Assembly: GCA_023159155.1 (NCBI GenBank)
Contig: JAJNNX010000056.1
Location: 62,001 to 126,000 of the forward strand
Length of the DNA stretch: 64,000 bases
DNA from: Ustulina deusta
Lineage: Eukaryota > Ascomycota > Sordariomycetes > Xylariales > Xylariaceae
Reading direction: 5' to 3'
The notes under the pieces were generated by a model. It did no database searches, was not told the origin of the DNA, and worked only from the letters and a program-made list of their open reading frames with translations. Within the stretch, counting starts at the first letter, position 1. Each line of letters begins with the position of its first letter. Positions 1 to 11,885 of this stretch are shown here, piece after piece. Made by a program: the position numbers and the translations under genes.

Positions 1-20
1 GGGGGGGGGGGGGGGGGGGG
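1..20. repeat. Homopolymer of 20 G at the window edge
   Basis: The window opens with 20 consecutive G residues and then changes abruptly to ordinary AT-balanced sequence. There is no telomeric TTAGGG-type repeat next to it. This looks like a contig-end sequencing or assembly artefact rather than biology, but only the reads could settle that. Confidence 0.8.
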
Positions 21-824
21 CTCAAGATTATGGCGTGTATAATTATCGGAAATACTTAACTATTCAAAATCAGATTCGCCACAATATCACTGGCTCTAGC
101 GACTACTGCGAAGGAGCTTTAACAAAGGCGCCTTAACCCAATCCTTAAAATGTTACATATCAATCAAGATTCACGGTCAGAGTAGGTTTCGAATGATGAA
201 TTTTATTCCGAATAGCGGAATTCCTATTAGCCCAAATATCCATACGAATCTAGGGTATGTAGAAAATTCATCAACTACTAGTGGACGGCTGTGAGTACAA
301 TATGAATTAAGTCTCTCGTATAAACCGCATCTGAATAATTGATGGTGTGGCTTTGATGAAGACCGAATCAAAGATCATGTCTACCTTAGCATGAGCAACG
401 ACCTCGGCGGCTAGACTCAGGGACAAGGGCCATCGAAGTCAATTGACTGAGGCATTTCTCTGCTAATTTATACTAACTAGTACAGGAGCAACCACGGCTA
501 GAGAGCCGGTGATTATGCGTTGCTGCATCCCATCTACCATTATTATGTTCCCTTCAATTATGTCATCTTCCGTCGGAGTGTTGAGCCCTGCCTACTGCCT
601 CATAGCCACCACTATACTCTCTAAATCATGGTCTTTCATTCCTTCTTGTCACCTTTATAATTTAAGCACTTACTAAAAACAAGTTTACATGTCACACTAG
701 TTCGTCTTTACTCTTCTGACCGCGTTAGATTTCTGAAAAACTCATCATGAGAACGAGATACTATCGTCTAGTAGATAGGTCCTGCGATTTAGAGCCGAAC
801 TGACAGCAAGGGTCGATTTTCATA
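21..824. other. No gene recognised, 5' edge
   Basis: Stop codons are frequent in all frames and I see no recognisable protein, RNA gene or repeat here. The right-hand part would hold the 3' UTR and terminator of the minus-strand sulfite oxidase-family gene. Confidence 0.5.
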
Positions 825-3480
825 TTAAACCTCAATATCCCGTGGCCCAGCTCTAGCAAAGAAATTGTCATACTCTTCCCAGCTCATGTGAGGGAACTCA
901 GTAGGCCGGGTGATAGGCATAAAGCTGATGCCTCGCTTCTCAAACGCCTCGAGCCTCAACCTCGTCTTCTCCTTGCTTTTGTTAACGCTGTATATCCTCA
1001 CTCTATGTGCGCTACTCGTGACATGCAAGCCCCAGTTCCACGTATTTCTGACTTCGGTCGGCTGAGTGTCTACAATATATAAGCATGTCATCATGAGTCG
1101 TAGAGGGTTTCTGGAAAAGGTTGTAGTCCCTAACGGACGGGTCGAATTTCCAGAGAAAGCAAGAAAGATAGACTTACTATAGAGAAGTTAGCCTTGGATG
1201 AAACATGATGGCAGAGAGTGACGTGGGGTAGCAAAACGTAAGATGCTTTTAACACGTACCTTAGGCTGTTGTCCCAACATCGGACAACAAGCTCAATCCA
1301 CCCTTCCACGTCGCAAGGAACCTCCATTTTCCACGTTCGCCATGCGAATTTGTGCTTGGGACTCAGGTTTTCGACAGGTACCATATACCACGAGAATCCT
1401 CCGTCGGCGCTAACTTCGACCCTCTCAGGCCACCGACCACCCCCAGAATAGGCCCATCCTTTCACTGAAATCTTACCTTCATGTATCACAGCCTGCTTAT
1501 TCCAAGGGGACATCTAGACATTAAGGTGTCAGTTATTACCTTCTTGGGAATGAAACGAGGTGTTTTAAAACGTCAATGACAGTCCTTACATCCCCGCCAA
1601 GATAGGAGAAATGAAACGCGTGACTTACGATGGCGCTGCTAACAGGCATTTCCTGTATCTGTATGCCATCTGTCCAGCGCTGGTTATGCTTGCCCACCTG
1701 CTGATTGAAGTACAGATACTCCCTGCTTTGTACCGGTGCCCGTGTGGGTTCACGGATTGCCGTAACCCGATAGAGCCATTTCACGCTTCTTGCACCGATA
1801 TAACCCATTACAACGGCTCGGACCGGGGCGCCGTGGATCTTCGGAAGTGGCTCGCCATTCATTTCCCAAACGAGCATGACCTCATTTGCTCGCACCTTTG
1901 AGTAGGGTACGCTGATGGCGTAGTTCATCACCTCGTTCATTTTGAAGTACTGCAACACTTGGGGGGTTAGTAACGTCATGATCTAGATGATTTTTGAAAC
2001 CGTTGGAAACTTTGAAAACATGAATGTGGCCTGAAGAGAAGCCTTTGTACTCTAAAAGTAGCCAGAACAGGAAGAACATGACTCTGTGAATTACTTACAC
2101 TGTCTGCGCCAACAAGTTCGAGGTGCTTCGCGCCATCCATGAGGCCTCCACAGTGCTTGATCACTTTCTTGAGGGAGATGCCAACATATCGTGCTGTGCC
2201 AATGGCGCCTTCGGCCCATGGCGCATTGATCACTGCACTTGGAGTCAATAATGCGAAAAGGGAAGTTATTCTCTAACAATCGCAAAGATGAAGAAGGAGG
2301 AATAACTCTCAGAATTACTCACTCTCGTCTCCCTCACCAGCGTAGAGCGAAATCTGTTCGATCCGGCGAGTACCACTGCATTGGATCGTCACTAGTCTCT
2401 CCATGCGGGGGAATCGGCTTTCGTCCTGCAAATCGGCTAACGTGAGTTTCTTAGGCTCTCGAACAAGGCCCTCAAGCCGCAGAAACCAGGAGGCTGGGTC
2501 TATTACTGGGATCCTATTCATTGTTAGTAAACACCCCATGCCTCGAGGTTCCGTTGGCGACTCGCCCGCCATGGTTCCGGATAAAGTGGAGAGGATTTGG
2601 TGTGATGTCGTGCTCGGTAACGAGGCTTTTCGGTGGCTCCCCGTTGTACGGGAATTGCAGAAGATGCAACATGCTTGGGTCTTTCTCTCCCTGCACAGTA
2701 GCCCACGATTCTTCAGGGACATCCTTGAGACGGCCACCAACTGCAGTATTAAGGGTTAGTGTCTTTCCTTCTAGTCTAAGGGGACATTGATCTCTGGCGA
2801 TTTTCTGATTCTGGAAACGTGGGCCGGGCTAGAGGAGGGGATTTGTAATTTCGGTATTGGCCAGAACATGAATAACATCTGCGCTTGACGTTACTCACTT
2901 GCACGATGCCATGCTTTCCAGCGAACGCCTAATATCATATTAGTTAGCCCCCGACAAATATACACATATCGATAGACTCACCTTCAAGTACCGGATTGGT
3001 GCCAGGAATTTGTTCAAGCTGAAATTCGGGAGGGGGCGGGAACTCATGCGATATCAAGATCTCATGGGTTGCCTTCTTCTTTTCGGGGTAGTCCTCCCAC
3101 TCGACATAGCTATGTACAAGTTATTAGGGGTCGTCATTGACAAGGTCATGGGATTTCTTACCCGCTCCAACCTGGGACCTCGTCTTTAGCGAGTTCATCG
3201 TCGAATTTGGGATCAGGAGGAGGCGTAGTTGGGTGTTCACGGGCAGAAACATGTCCTTGGCCGCCAGGCCCCTTTGTCTGATCAAGTAGGTAAAGTTCTG
3301 CGCCCGCTATCCCTTGTTCGACTCTCCATTCATCTTGCGGCTTGCTACCGTGTTAATAGAAGAAGCTTGGATAATACAGTTATAATACAAACCTGGATGC
3401 TTTGAACAGGTTCTCGTAATGGAATATCTCCCTGCATTTTGGCAACTCGATTAATACCTTCCTGAGTATTCTAGAGAGCT
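825..3480 (-). CDS. Sulfite oxidase-family molybdenum cofactor oxidoreductase
   Basis: This is a multi-exon gene of the sulfite oxidase / plant-type nitrate reductase molybdopterin family, which oxidises sulfite or a related substrate at a Mo centre. In N-to-C order the exons read: a fungal N-terminal part with ELYLLDQTKGPGGQ (about 3170-3340); PPPPEFQLEQIPGTNP (about 3000-3110); TEHDITPNPLHFIRNHGG (about 2590); IPVIDPASWFLRLEGLV (about 2510). The Mo-ligand Cys lies in QCSGTRR (about 2360), followed by NAPWAEGAIGTARY (about 2215), the large KIHGAPVRAVVMGYIGARSVKWL block (about 1790) and the dimerisation domain WAYSGGGRWPERVEVSADGG (about 1420). The C-terminus TWNWGLHVTSSAHR and the TAA at 825-827 are intact. 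No in-frame ATG was found for the first exon, so the 5' end is approximate. The last intron region is abnormal (see findings). Substrate and compartment are not shown by the sequence. Confidence 0.85.
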
Positions 3481-3499
3481 CTTGACGACGCTTGAGGAG

Positions 3500-5111
3500 G
3501 GCTTTCGAATTAGCTAATGAGGGAGTGGATGGCGGAAAGTCAAATATTAATCATTACTCGCTGTGCGGGGTGCTAGATCTAGAAAACGAAATCTGATATG
3601 ACGTTTTTACATCCCAGCTTCATGTATGTTTGTTAAACGAACAAGTAGAAATGTGTTGCTCGAGGTCATATGCATCAAACATACCCAATCGGCCTAATCA
3701 TGTCAAGCACTGATTGTTAGCGTCTCATTGCCGAAAGAACTCCAGTGTCCGAATAATGGCATAGTATGAGATTTGGTAAATCTACCAGTATCGGGTGGCC
3801 GGAAACTCCCTGATAGCCCGCGGCCGACGTGCATATGCAGAAATCGGCGGCGAGCCTGTCATCACTAGAGGATGTTACGAGGTCTTTCCCGCTCAACAAT
3901 AATAGCGGGTAATATTAGAAACCTGTGTGCTTGGATGATTCATTATCTCTAGAGCCAATAATAGCACCAGTTCTTTGGAGGAAGGTCAACTTGATGTCAT
4001 AAACCTTCATAGGAATTTAAACTCCTATCAGCGACATTATCTACACCTCTTTTGTAATGCGCCATATTTCTTGCCACCCCGGCCTTGCTAGAATTTTATT
4101 TGCTATATTATTTAATATCTTTGCCGCCGTAGTTGGTGTTGTATTGTGACCAAACTTTGTATAGCCCATACAAATGGACACAGCAGATAGCACTCATCGT
4201 CGTTGCTGCCCAACCTGCCATTAATTACATCGAGACCAATGCCTCTTGAATCGACTTTTGTATTTCTCCAATAAACTAGCCAGCACTCGGTACGTTTTAT
4301 CATACGCTGGTCATGATCTCATCACCCCTCTATGCTACCTCTCTGCGTCTTTCATTTGCCGGAAATAGCGTGGGATACTGCTCAGTAAGCACATGGATGT
4401 TAATTGGTGTAAAAGAGATAATTTACAGCTTCATGCTTACAACCTTGCAGAGTCGTATTCGGGATACTTGTTTCAGCTATTGGCTCTCAATGCTGAGTCT
4501 CAGATTTTCTGACACTGAGCGAGAGGACAAGAATCTTGCCGAGTATCCCCGCCATCCATCAATTATCATGACAACAATGTTCAGTCTTCTCTACCTCCAA
4601 CTCTCTATCTTTTTCAATGCTGTAACTACTTTGCCAGGCTGAAAGATTGCTCTGTCCGATTACGGTGGGCTCGTAGAGTCGATAGCCCCTAACTGGGTCT
4701 AAGAAGAATAAGAACACTTCGATTCCTGTATGATAATTTGTAGATGACGGGGGTACTCTTCCCTTATTATCCGTTCGATCAGTTATGCAGCTTCACTGGG
4801 AACTAATACTAACAGGACCCCCCACTCTCATGCTTCTCGCACTTACTTTCTCCAGATACTCGTCGACTTGGCGATACTGATAGACACGTACTACTAATCA
4901 AAATGACTAAGGCTTTGGGAGTGATGGAAACTTAACACGATGCTTGAATTCTTAGGCGACAACAGACACCTTGTCCGCTCTTCAAAATTATATGGAATGT
5001 AAGCACACATTCCGGCCTCAGCTTGTGTTGGGAGGGCAAGGAACGCTTGACCGAATCAATTTGTTACACGGTGTTTCATCCTCCTAAGTAACCCGTCAAA
5101 TATGGGAATAC
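3500..5111. other. Intergenic, no gene recognised
   Basis: This 1.6 kb stretch holds the presumed promoter and first exon of the upstream sulfite oxidase-family gene at its left end. The rest shows only short ORFs without recognisable domains; the longest, about 109 codons at 4313-4642 on plus, has no family resemblance. No RNA gene or repeat was seen. Confidence 0.5.
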
Positions 5112-6327
5112 CTACAGTCCTGACTTTGCTGCTTGCTTGGCCATTCGTTCAGTTACTGTCGACGTAAGTGCTACTGTAGATGTAAGTGTTACTGTAGACT
5201 CCCAATATAGCTTAAAATACCCATCTCTCGACCCCACCCCTGAACAATTTGAATGAACCGGGCTCTTTATAACGATAGTTTTCAAAACACGCCAGATCGA
5301 GGAAATGCTCTCTCGAACATTAGTGGCTGCTGGCAAGGGCCAATACCCAGACTGAGCAAGCGATCTAATCATAGCTCCTAACATCGCAGCTTCACACTTC
5401 GACATCTCATCGCGACTGATATGGCTAATACAGAGGGTTGGCTTGCGGAAATCAAGCGGCAGGAGTAACGTTTCGATAGCCTTCTGATAGATTCCTATCG
5501 CATTTGTAATGTAGCTTAATCGGACGACTTTCAATGCTCCTGGTAGGGTCAGTACTGAGTAGGCAACGGAACTGAGTTTGGCTAAAATTACCGTGGAGTC
5601 CTGGTGGCTCTAGTGTAGAGGTGAAGAGTGTGACAATTTCGCTGCCTGTATCATACTGCAAATCACCATTGATATCAACAGAGCAATAGCGAGCTAGGTC
5701 TCCCAAGACGCTCTTATAAACAAACGGATCCCCAATCTCCCAAGCAATCCACGACAGACGCGCAAGATGAGGTATGAAAGAGCCGATCCCCTCGACTCTC
5801 CAATTTTCCAATTTCTCCTCGGCAGATTGCATCCAGCTTGATGCCCAAGGCCGCAAAATGGCGGTGAGATCATACTTATCCGTCAAAACAGTAAGTTGAT
5901 AGAGATCCTCCAGGTCAATGGGGTCCTTGATTCGTGGTATCGATTCGAAACGGCTGTGAATGATATTGAGAATGGTTGCCATGGCCTTGGGATTATCATC
6001 AGGCAATTCTACCAGCCAATCCGAGGCTGCTGAAGCGCAAGAAGGTTTCGATTCGGCAAACCCGCCATAAAGGAGCGCTTTCCAGACACGAGATGCTCTC
6101 GATAAGGTCCTAGAGCAGACTGTGTAGATGACTGGGAGTTCGTGTTTGTGGTCGGAACCCGGATCGCAATGCTCGCTGTCACTGCCATTCGGCAAGGTAT
6201 TTTTTATGCACCTCATCTGACCGACTTTCAGGGTAAGATCGCCATCAGGATCTATGACCAGTCGAGATGTTTCTGGAGGTACATATGAGCAAGTAGTTCC
6301 CGAGGGGGCAACGCAGTCGGAGCTCAT
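5112..6327 (-). CDS. BTB/POZ-domain protein, fungal type
   Basis: Two exons (6327-5592 and 5539-5112) flank a 52-bp intron with a GTAATT donor and a CTACCAG acceptor, giving about 387 residues. Residues about 28-170 look like a fungal BTB/POZ fold: DGDLTLKVG, then CSRTLSRASRVWKALL, the acidic-Pro link VELPDDNPKAMATILNIIH, and DLYQLTVLTDKYDLTAILRPW. BTB folds mediate dimerisation and often adapt substrates to cullin-3 ligases or act in chromatin proteins; which applies here is unknown. The last about 20 residues contain a short near-perfect repeat (STVTLTSTVALTSTVTE) encoded by a duplicated 18-bp unit at about 5157-5200. The gene diverges from the plus-strand gene at 6719 across a 391-bp shared promoter. 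The family assignment is by pattern, so moderately sure. Confidence 0.75.
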
Positions 6328-6718
6328 GGTTCTAGATGTTGCTATTATGTATAGATGTCATACGTAGCTGTTAGAACTATGGTGAACCCAGTGTGCGCGC
6401 CGTGCAAAAAGCTGGAAGCTAAGTGTACACTGTATTTGGAGTTGTATGTACGCATATAGCTGCAGTAGGTAGTGTACTCTGGTATGGAATTCGCGTCGAC
6501 ACAGAGCAGTGCGGGAGAGCCCAGCTGGCCAGGGCCGACAAGATAGCGTTTGCCAGCTGACGATGGAGGGGTCGCTCTCCATACGTAGGTACATACCTAG
6601 CTCAGCATAACCCCTCCTGTATCTCCCCCCAAGAAAATTTCACGATACAAAACCTATCTACCTAGCCTGAATACGCTGTCTGGCTCCAGCAGCTTAGGAC
6701 GCAAAAGAAATAATAAAA
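6328..6718. promoter_or_regulatory. Shared divergent promoter, BTB gene / CCNDBP1-like gene
   Basis: These 391 bp separate the start codons of two divergent genes, so both promoters must lie here or overlap the flanking 5' UTRs. Short CTACCTAG-type motifs occur at about 6595 and 6658. No TATA box is convincing. Confidence 0.5.
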
Positions 6719-7873
6719 ATGCCCCCCAAGGCTCCCCACGGCTCACTCGGAAGCCTCAAAGCGCTCGTCCAATCCGCCACCAGCCTGATTACCCAGTTCG
6801 AAAGCAGCCTCCATGCGGTCGCCCTCGACAAGGCCCTGCCAGACTCGTCGTCCACGGCCCTCCCCGCGCCCGATGCTGCCGGCGAGGTCGACGCCCTCTC
6901 CCTCGCCCACGACTCGGCGAGCCTGATAAGGGCGCACGCCACGAAACTATCCCTCCTCATCATCAACGAGCCATTTACGCCCTCTGCCATCGCCACAGTC
7001 CTGCGCGAGCTGGTTGCTGGCCCTGTCCCCGCGACTGCCACTGCTGTCCAGCTCTGCACCGCCGACACGTACACCGCCACCGTGCGCCAAGATCTTGCGT
7101 GGAGATGCTATCGCGTTTTGAAGGAGCTGAGGGGCTTGGTCGAAGCCATCCCCCTGGATGGCAAGGCCCTGCCCGCCGATCGCAAGAATGGCGCCAATGG
7201 GGATAAGGGGACTATCGCCACCACTGGCGTCATCTGGGCTGCATGCGATGATCTCATTCTCCTTAAGAAGCTCGGTATTGCGGGGCTTTTGGTGAAGAAG
7301 GCCGAAGAATACAAAGACACGCTCCAGGACGTGCTAGAAGAGCTCAAAGAATGGAGCGAAGAGGTTGAAGAAGAGGACGAGGAAGATGATGATGACGAGG
7401 GAGACGAAAACGTGCAGCATATTACTGACGAGCTACAAAACACCCATGTCTCGGCTCAGCAGATGATCGACGACCTCATGTCATCTCAGCGCATACCCCG
7501 AAATGACCCGGACAGAATCCGTGAACGTCTGGACTCGTGCCTGAAGCGGTTGCGGCTCACCACCTTACTCTACTCTGCTATAATCGAGAGGCGGATAAAG
7601 ACCCTGCCTTCGCTACCCACTAAGCAAGCAACGCCCATCGCCCGGCGTTTAGACGAAGTATATCCACTATTAAAGAGCTTACCTCATCGCTTCGGAGAGG
7701 TTGCCTGTGCATTTTACGAGCTGGACACTAGCGCCATAGACAAGGCAATGGATTCCTGCTTCTTTGACGCTTTCGCTGCCGCAGAAATGCTTAAGGCCCC
7801 ATGGACAGGTACCCAGGATAGATTTACAGAGTGGGCGGACAAATTCCAAATCGGCATCAAGAAGCCCGATTAG
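6719..7873 (+). CDS. Cyclin-D1-binding protein 1-like (GCIP-domain) protein
   Basis: This is a single-exon ORF of 384 residues with no internal disruption. It resembles the Grap2/cyclin-D-interacting protein (GCIP / CCNDBP1) family: an all-helical protein with an N-terminal helical block (SLKALVQSATSLITQFES), a central WAACDDLILLKKLGIAGLL helix and a C-terminal RLTTLLYSAIIERRIKTLP block. A highly acidic linker (EEVEEEDEEDDDDEGDE) lies at residues about 215-230, between the two helical halves. In animals the family binds D-type cyclins and dampens cell-cycle transcription; the fungal role is not established, so function is inferred only from family. The first ATG gives a sensible start. The gene is GC-rich at its 5' end and shares a 391-bp divergent promoter with the BTB gene. 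Confidence 0.85.
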   Translation: MPPKAPHGSLGSLKALVQSATSLITQFESSLHAVALDKALPDSSSTALPAPDAAGEVDALSLAHDSASLIRAHATKLSLLIINEPFTPSAIATVLRELVAGPVPATATAVQLCTADTYTATVRQDLAWRCYRVLKELRGLVEAIPLDGKALPADRKNGANGDKGTIATTGVIWAACDDLILLKKLGIAGLLVKKAEEYKDTLQDVLEELKEWSEEVEEEDEEDDDDEGDENVQHITDELQNTHVSAQQMIDDLMSSQRIPRNDPDRIRERLDSCLKRLRLTTLLYSAIIERRIKTLPSLPTKQATPIARRLDEVYPLLKSLPHRFGEVACAFYELDTSAIDKAMDSCFFDAFAAAEMLKAPWTGTQDRFTEWADKFQIGIKKPD

Positions 7874-8045
7874 AAGATCGCAACCACGTATATTAAACTC
7901 GATTGCGCCCATATCTAGAAAGAGTAGACGTGTTTCGTCTCCCCCTAAAGTATACATCATGTTGGCACCCCCTTGTCGACTGCCTCTGCCAAGTGTTATG
8001 CTCTTTAAACACTGTCAAGCACCGGCATGAATATCCATGTCATGA

Positions 8046-9577
8046 TTATACCTGGATGGAAACAGCGTTGAAGTTGACCTATTTAACGTCAGAACACGCT
8101 CTCATTCTGCTAACCTGATCACGATGACTCACATGACCCGATGATGGGCAGTTGTTAGTGATTTCAGGGCCCGTTGTTGATTTGCCATTCAGCGTGATAG
8201 TCACGGCGCCAGTTCTTCCGTTGGTTGGAACTTCGTAGAAGGAAGCCTTGCCGACGGTGCTAGTGGCACTCACCGACTGGCCACTATCTCCACTGCCAAT
8301 CTTCACATTGATGTTGGTGGCCGCATTTGTCAACGCGATGATGGACACAACATCCTTGGTTCCTCCGGCGGCAGAGGCACCTCCACCCTGGCCCCAGACC
8401 GTGCCTATAAAATACGTCAGCACGATTTAACGAGCCTTGTGCTTCTACTTCAACCTACCGCCGTCGCTGCATATGGTTGCAGGCGTTGTCCTATACCACG
8501 CCACGGCTCCCTCTGTTGGGATGGAAACGTCTGCATTGCCGGCCTTGTAGGCGCTGATGAAGTATGGCAGTACAAACCGAAATGCCGTGTGATCAAATCC
8601 GGTGACATACGTGTCAGCACCAGAAACAACCTGATGGCTAATAGGAGCGTTTATATAGCTCGACTCGCCATAGTCATTCCCTACGCTAGTTAGCCTCAGC
8701 ACCTAAGTTTGGTGCACTGGAGGGCATGACGTACAAGTAATGATCTCGATGTATTCAGGGTTGATATCAAGGACCTGCTTCCAACGATCGAACCACAGCG
8801 AATCGCTGGATGAGTACCAATTCTTGCCGGGTAAATCTGCAGTGCGTCTTGTCAGCCTAGAGGAACATCGAGGGAGGCTCAGGTGCTATTAGCATACCAG
8901 TATAGAAGTAGGGGCTCACGCCCATCATGTATGGCTTGCCCTGCAAAACAGATTTATATGCAACGTCGTTGCCCGTCGACATGGTTAACTGGTTCGCTTC
9001 AGGCCACGCACCCCAATTAACTGCGCTATGTGTTAGATATGTGTTGTTTCAAAAAGGATTAAACACACTTACAAGCACCATCGATCAGAGAAAGCCTGTC
9101 CCCCACACCCTGGGCACCGAGAGAAGCCCAGTCGGGGATCAAGAATATGCCGCCAGTAGCGCTGCGAACACCAGGCCATATGTCGGCCTGCGAGGGTCCC
9201 TCAAAAGTCGAAACGACGGGGAGTGCGTTGACCTTAAGCTGGCTGCTATAACCTTTGTAGGTGTTGATGTAGCTGCTAATGCCGTCGGCACTCCACTGAG
9301 AAGCTTGCATGTCAAAAGAAAGAAAGACTGAGAAACCATTCGAGGAAGCTACATCGTAGGCTAGATGGAGCTGGGCGTCATTGTAGTCGTCCTGGGCCCC
9401 GATGTTAAGGGCAAAACCGTCAATTCCTGACGCCTTTGCTTGGGATACGTCGAGCTGCCACTCATCCCGAGTCTGTCCAGACGTAAGACCGACGATGTAG
9501 TGAGCGAAGACCTGCCGGTCAGCTACCGCCATCTTGGCGCACAGCCCGGCCAGGGAAACAAGGGAACGTAGAAGCAT
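8046..9577 (-). CDS. GH71 alpha-1,3-glucanase (mutanase), secreted
   Basis: The start at 9577 gives a signal peptide (MLLRSLVSLAGLCAKMAVA) followed directly by DRQVFAHYIVG, the usual GH71 N-terminus. Family blocks then follow: AKASGIDGFALNIG, SFDMQASQW, VSTFEGPSQADIWPGVR, FNWGAWPEANQ, KNWYSSSDSLWFDRW and EYIEIITWNDYGESSYI. Six exons are inferred; clear introns are 9072-9021 (phase 1, restoring FNWGAWPEA), about 8735-8685 (rebuilding ITWNDYGES) and 8132-8079. The last one skips a false stop and gives the C-terminus SGHVNFNAVSIQV with TAA at 8046-8048. GH71 enzymes hydrolyse alpha-1,3-glucan of fungal walls, so likely roles are self-wall remodelling or attack on other fungi. The length is about 440 residues, with no carbohydrate-binding module recognised. 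The gene diverges from a pectin-backbone lyase across 2.3 kb. Confidence 0.9.
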
Positions 9578-10024
9578 CTTGATCGTTGCCACTTCAATCT
9601 CAATGCTTGGGATTGAAGCTTCGGATTGAATGAATGGAAAGCAAAGGAGAGGCCAGTTTCGCCTTTGTCCTTTTATTGTAAGGTCGGGCGTGTTGATGGC
9701 GCCAGCGTAAGACAATTAGGTATACAGGAAATCCTCACATGATGCAATTCGTACGAGGCACGTCCATGTTGAAGGCACTCTAATAATAACTTTGTTCACC
9801 CCCGCCAGGTGCAAACGAACTTGGACGTTTTCAGTAGGAGACGGGAACCTGACAATGCAATGCAATGTGCAGGCGCTTGAGCTCCTGACTCAGCCTTGCT
9901 CAGTTAGGGTACAAAAAACCAAATGAGGGATGAATTGGCTCTTGAGGGATCCATCCCCAAGGAGCAGTATTTCCTGATTGGTGCCGAAATGCCACCGACT
10001 CGGGGGCTTGAATCCGTCGCCAGC

Positions 10025-10057
<33 letters not shown>
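10025..10057. repeat. Trinucleotide microsatellite (ATG)n
   Basis: About eleven perfect tandem copies of a trinucleotide (ATG/GAT phase) lie in the intergenic region between the GH71 and PL4 genes. Confidence 0.95.
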
Positions 10058-10806
10058 CTGCATATTGCAAGGGGTACCTGCCTACACTAGTGAAGACCAG
10101 CGCACCGGCCCCTGACACTCGAATTCACTCGTCAGCAACCTCCAGTAATGCTGTGTGTGATCATTCGCTCAGGCCCAAAGACGCGAGACGTGGGCATACC
10201 CTCGACTCTTTCGTCTGATATGATGACTCTATCCACTTTGATAGGCTAATTAGTAGACTAGAAATGGGTTTATTATTCCAAGGACACCTGAACTTCCTGA
10301 ATTAACTTAGCCATGGACCCCACGCGGTTTCAAAGAACTCGAAACAACAAATGTGAATTGCCGTCAAGTCTGGAATATGTTTACTGATCAAGGGGGGATT
10401 TTTGTGTTTTTGCGCTTGAAGCCAGTAGACTCAGCCATACATTAGCCCAATCAGATTCGAATACCATCGCTGTCAGGGGAACTGGTGCTGATGGAGATAC
10501 TACCTCGGTACCTGTCCGGTTGGTTGACTTCAGCACTAGTAGCCAGCTGAGATGCCTCTCGCAAAATACATCAATACCTACCTCTTCTCAGCCCCGGCGT
10601 TCCGGAGGATTGTATCATGTATTATTTATTACCTAGGTATCTGAACAATTGGCGTTGACCAATATGCAAACCTTAGGCAGTACAACCTTACATGCAGATG
10701 CGCTGGGAGAGAGCTATACTTATTATTGGTAGTACCGGTAGGTACACTACTAGTCTTTGTTCTCCTTAACCTTAGCTTAGCTCCCGCAACTTGACAACCT
10801 AAGTAT

Positions 10807-10818
10807 CTACCTAGGTAG
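10807..10818. repeat. Perfect 12-bp palindrome of the CCTAGG motif family
   Basis: CTACCTAGGTAG is its own reverse complement. The same 12-mer recurs at 41970-41981 and shorter variants are scattered through the intergenic parts of the window (see findings). Confidence 0.9.
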
Positions 10819-11885
10819 GTAAGGCGCATTCCTACTCGTTTCAGATGCACAGTGGGGGATTTATCCACCGTCGAAATCGCCTCCCATTGTAGACAGCTAC
10901 CACCTTCCTAGAAAATATCTGAAATCCGCCACCGTTCTCTTTCGCTTTGTGTTGCAACGATTCAAGCTGTGCGCAAAGGCATTGGTCATGTGATTCACCA
11001 TATGGCCGCTTACTACGAGTAGCGCGACGCCTACTGCTACCTCTTTAGATGAAGCTACAAAAGTCGTTCCCAAAATTCATCAGCCGAGGCGAAAGCGTGT
11101 TGAATGGCAAGAATAGCAAGGAAGCATCTCTTCGCCTCAACTTCCTTCCCCTGGCTTGCTCTTGCACGTGCTGTATATGGATGCTCGTGTCGTCGCCCAA
11201 TGACTCGCTTTCCTAGATCGATGATTGTGTGACAACCAATAACGGAATGCACATTGACAACCCGTTTTAGTATTCACGCTCATGTGGTCTCGGCCAGGCA
11301 TCTTGCCAAAATGAAGCTGCATAGGCGCACCGGTCCGCTTCTTTCCAAATACCCGACCAAAGGACTAATATTGTCACCCACATAGCTGGGTACACAGCCC
11401 ATTGAACCGCATCATTTTTGACCTTTGGGAAAGACTGGGTCATTTCTCATTTCAGGATGTCTTCGTCATTCATCAGCATTGCATCCGAATGGCTGACGAC
11501 GGGAATAATGAATGAAGAGCCAAAGCTCTGACGCAAAATTCACACTACAGCACTCCATCTATTCCCTATTTCCAAGCCTGTCTGTCCAACTTGCTGTACC
11601 TACTCTGCGCAACGAGATCCTCCGTCCTGTCTGTTCCTATCCAAGGCTCCTGGCTAGTCGCCGCACTCGGTGTAGCGCTCGTGTTTGTGCCTGAATATCA
11701 CCCATTTACTTGATACATACCCGGGACACATATTACTTGGACCACAGAAGTCCGCATGCCACTTTATTTCCAAGTATTATAAGATGAGGTCGAATCCAGG
11801 TTATCATCATTCTGCTTCCCGCCCGTCGTTGTGCTGCCACCAATTGCGTCCAATTCTTTAAGTTATTAATAGGTAGTCCATCATC

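Larger units (their letters stand above)
9578..11885. other. Long divergent intergenic region between GH71 and PL4 genes
   Basis: No coding region is recognised in these 2.3 kb. The stretch contains an ATG/GAT trinucleotide run at 10025-10057 and a 12-bp perfect palindrome CTACCTAGGTAG at 10807-10818. Both flanking genes encode secreted carbohydrate-active enzymes, so their promoters and any shared inducer sites should lie in this stretch. No individual site is assigned. Confidence 0.6.

Noticed and set aside
1..20. G20 as a possible telomere or G-quadruplex
   Set aside because: A pure homopolymer at the exact window edge, with no TTAGGG-type repeat, is best explained as a sequencing or assembly artefact.
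4313..4642. 109-codon plus ORF as a gene
   Set aside because: There is no family pattern, AT-rich composition, weak start context and no splice partner; it is probably chance.
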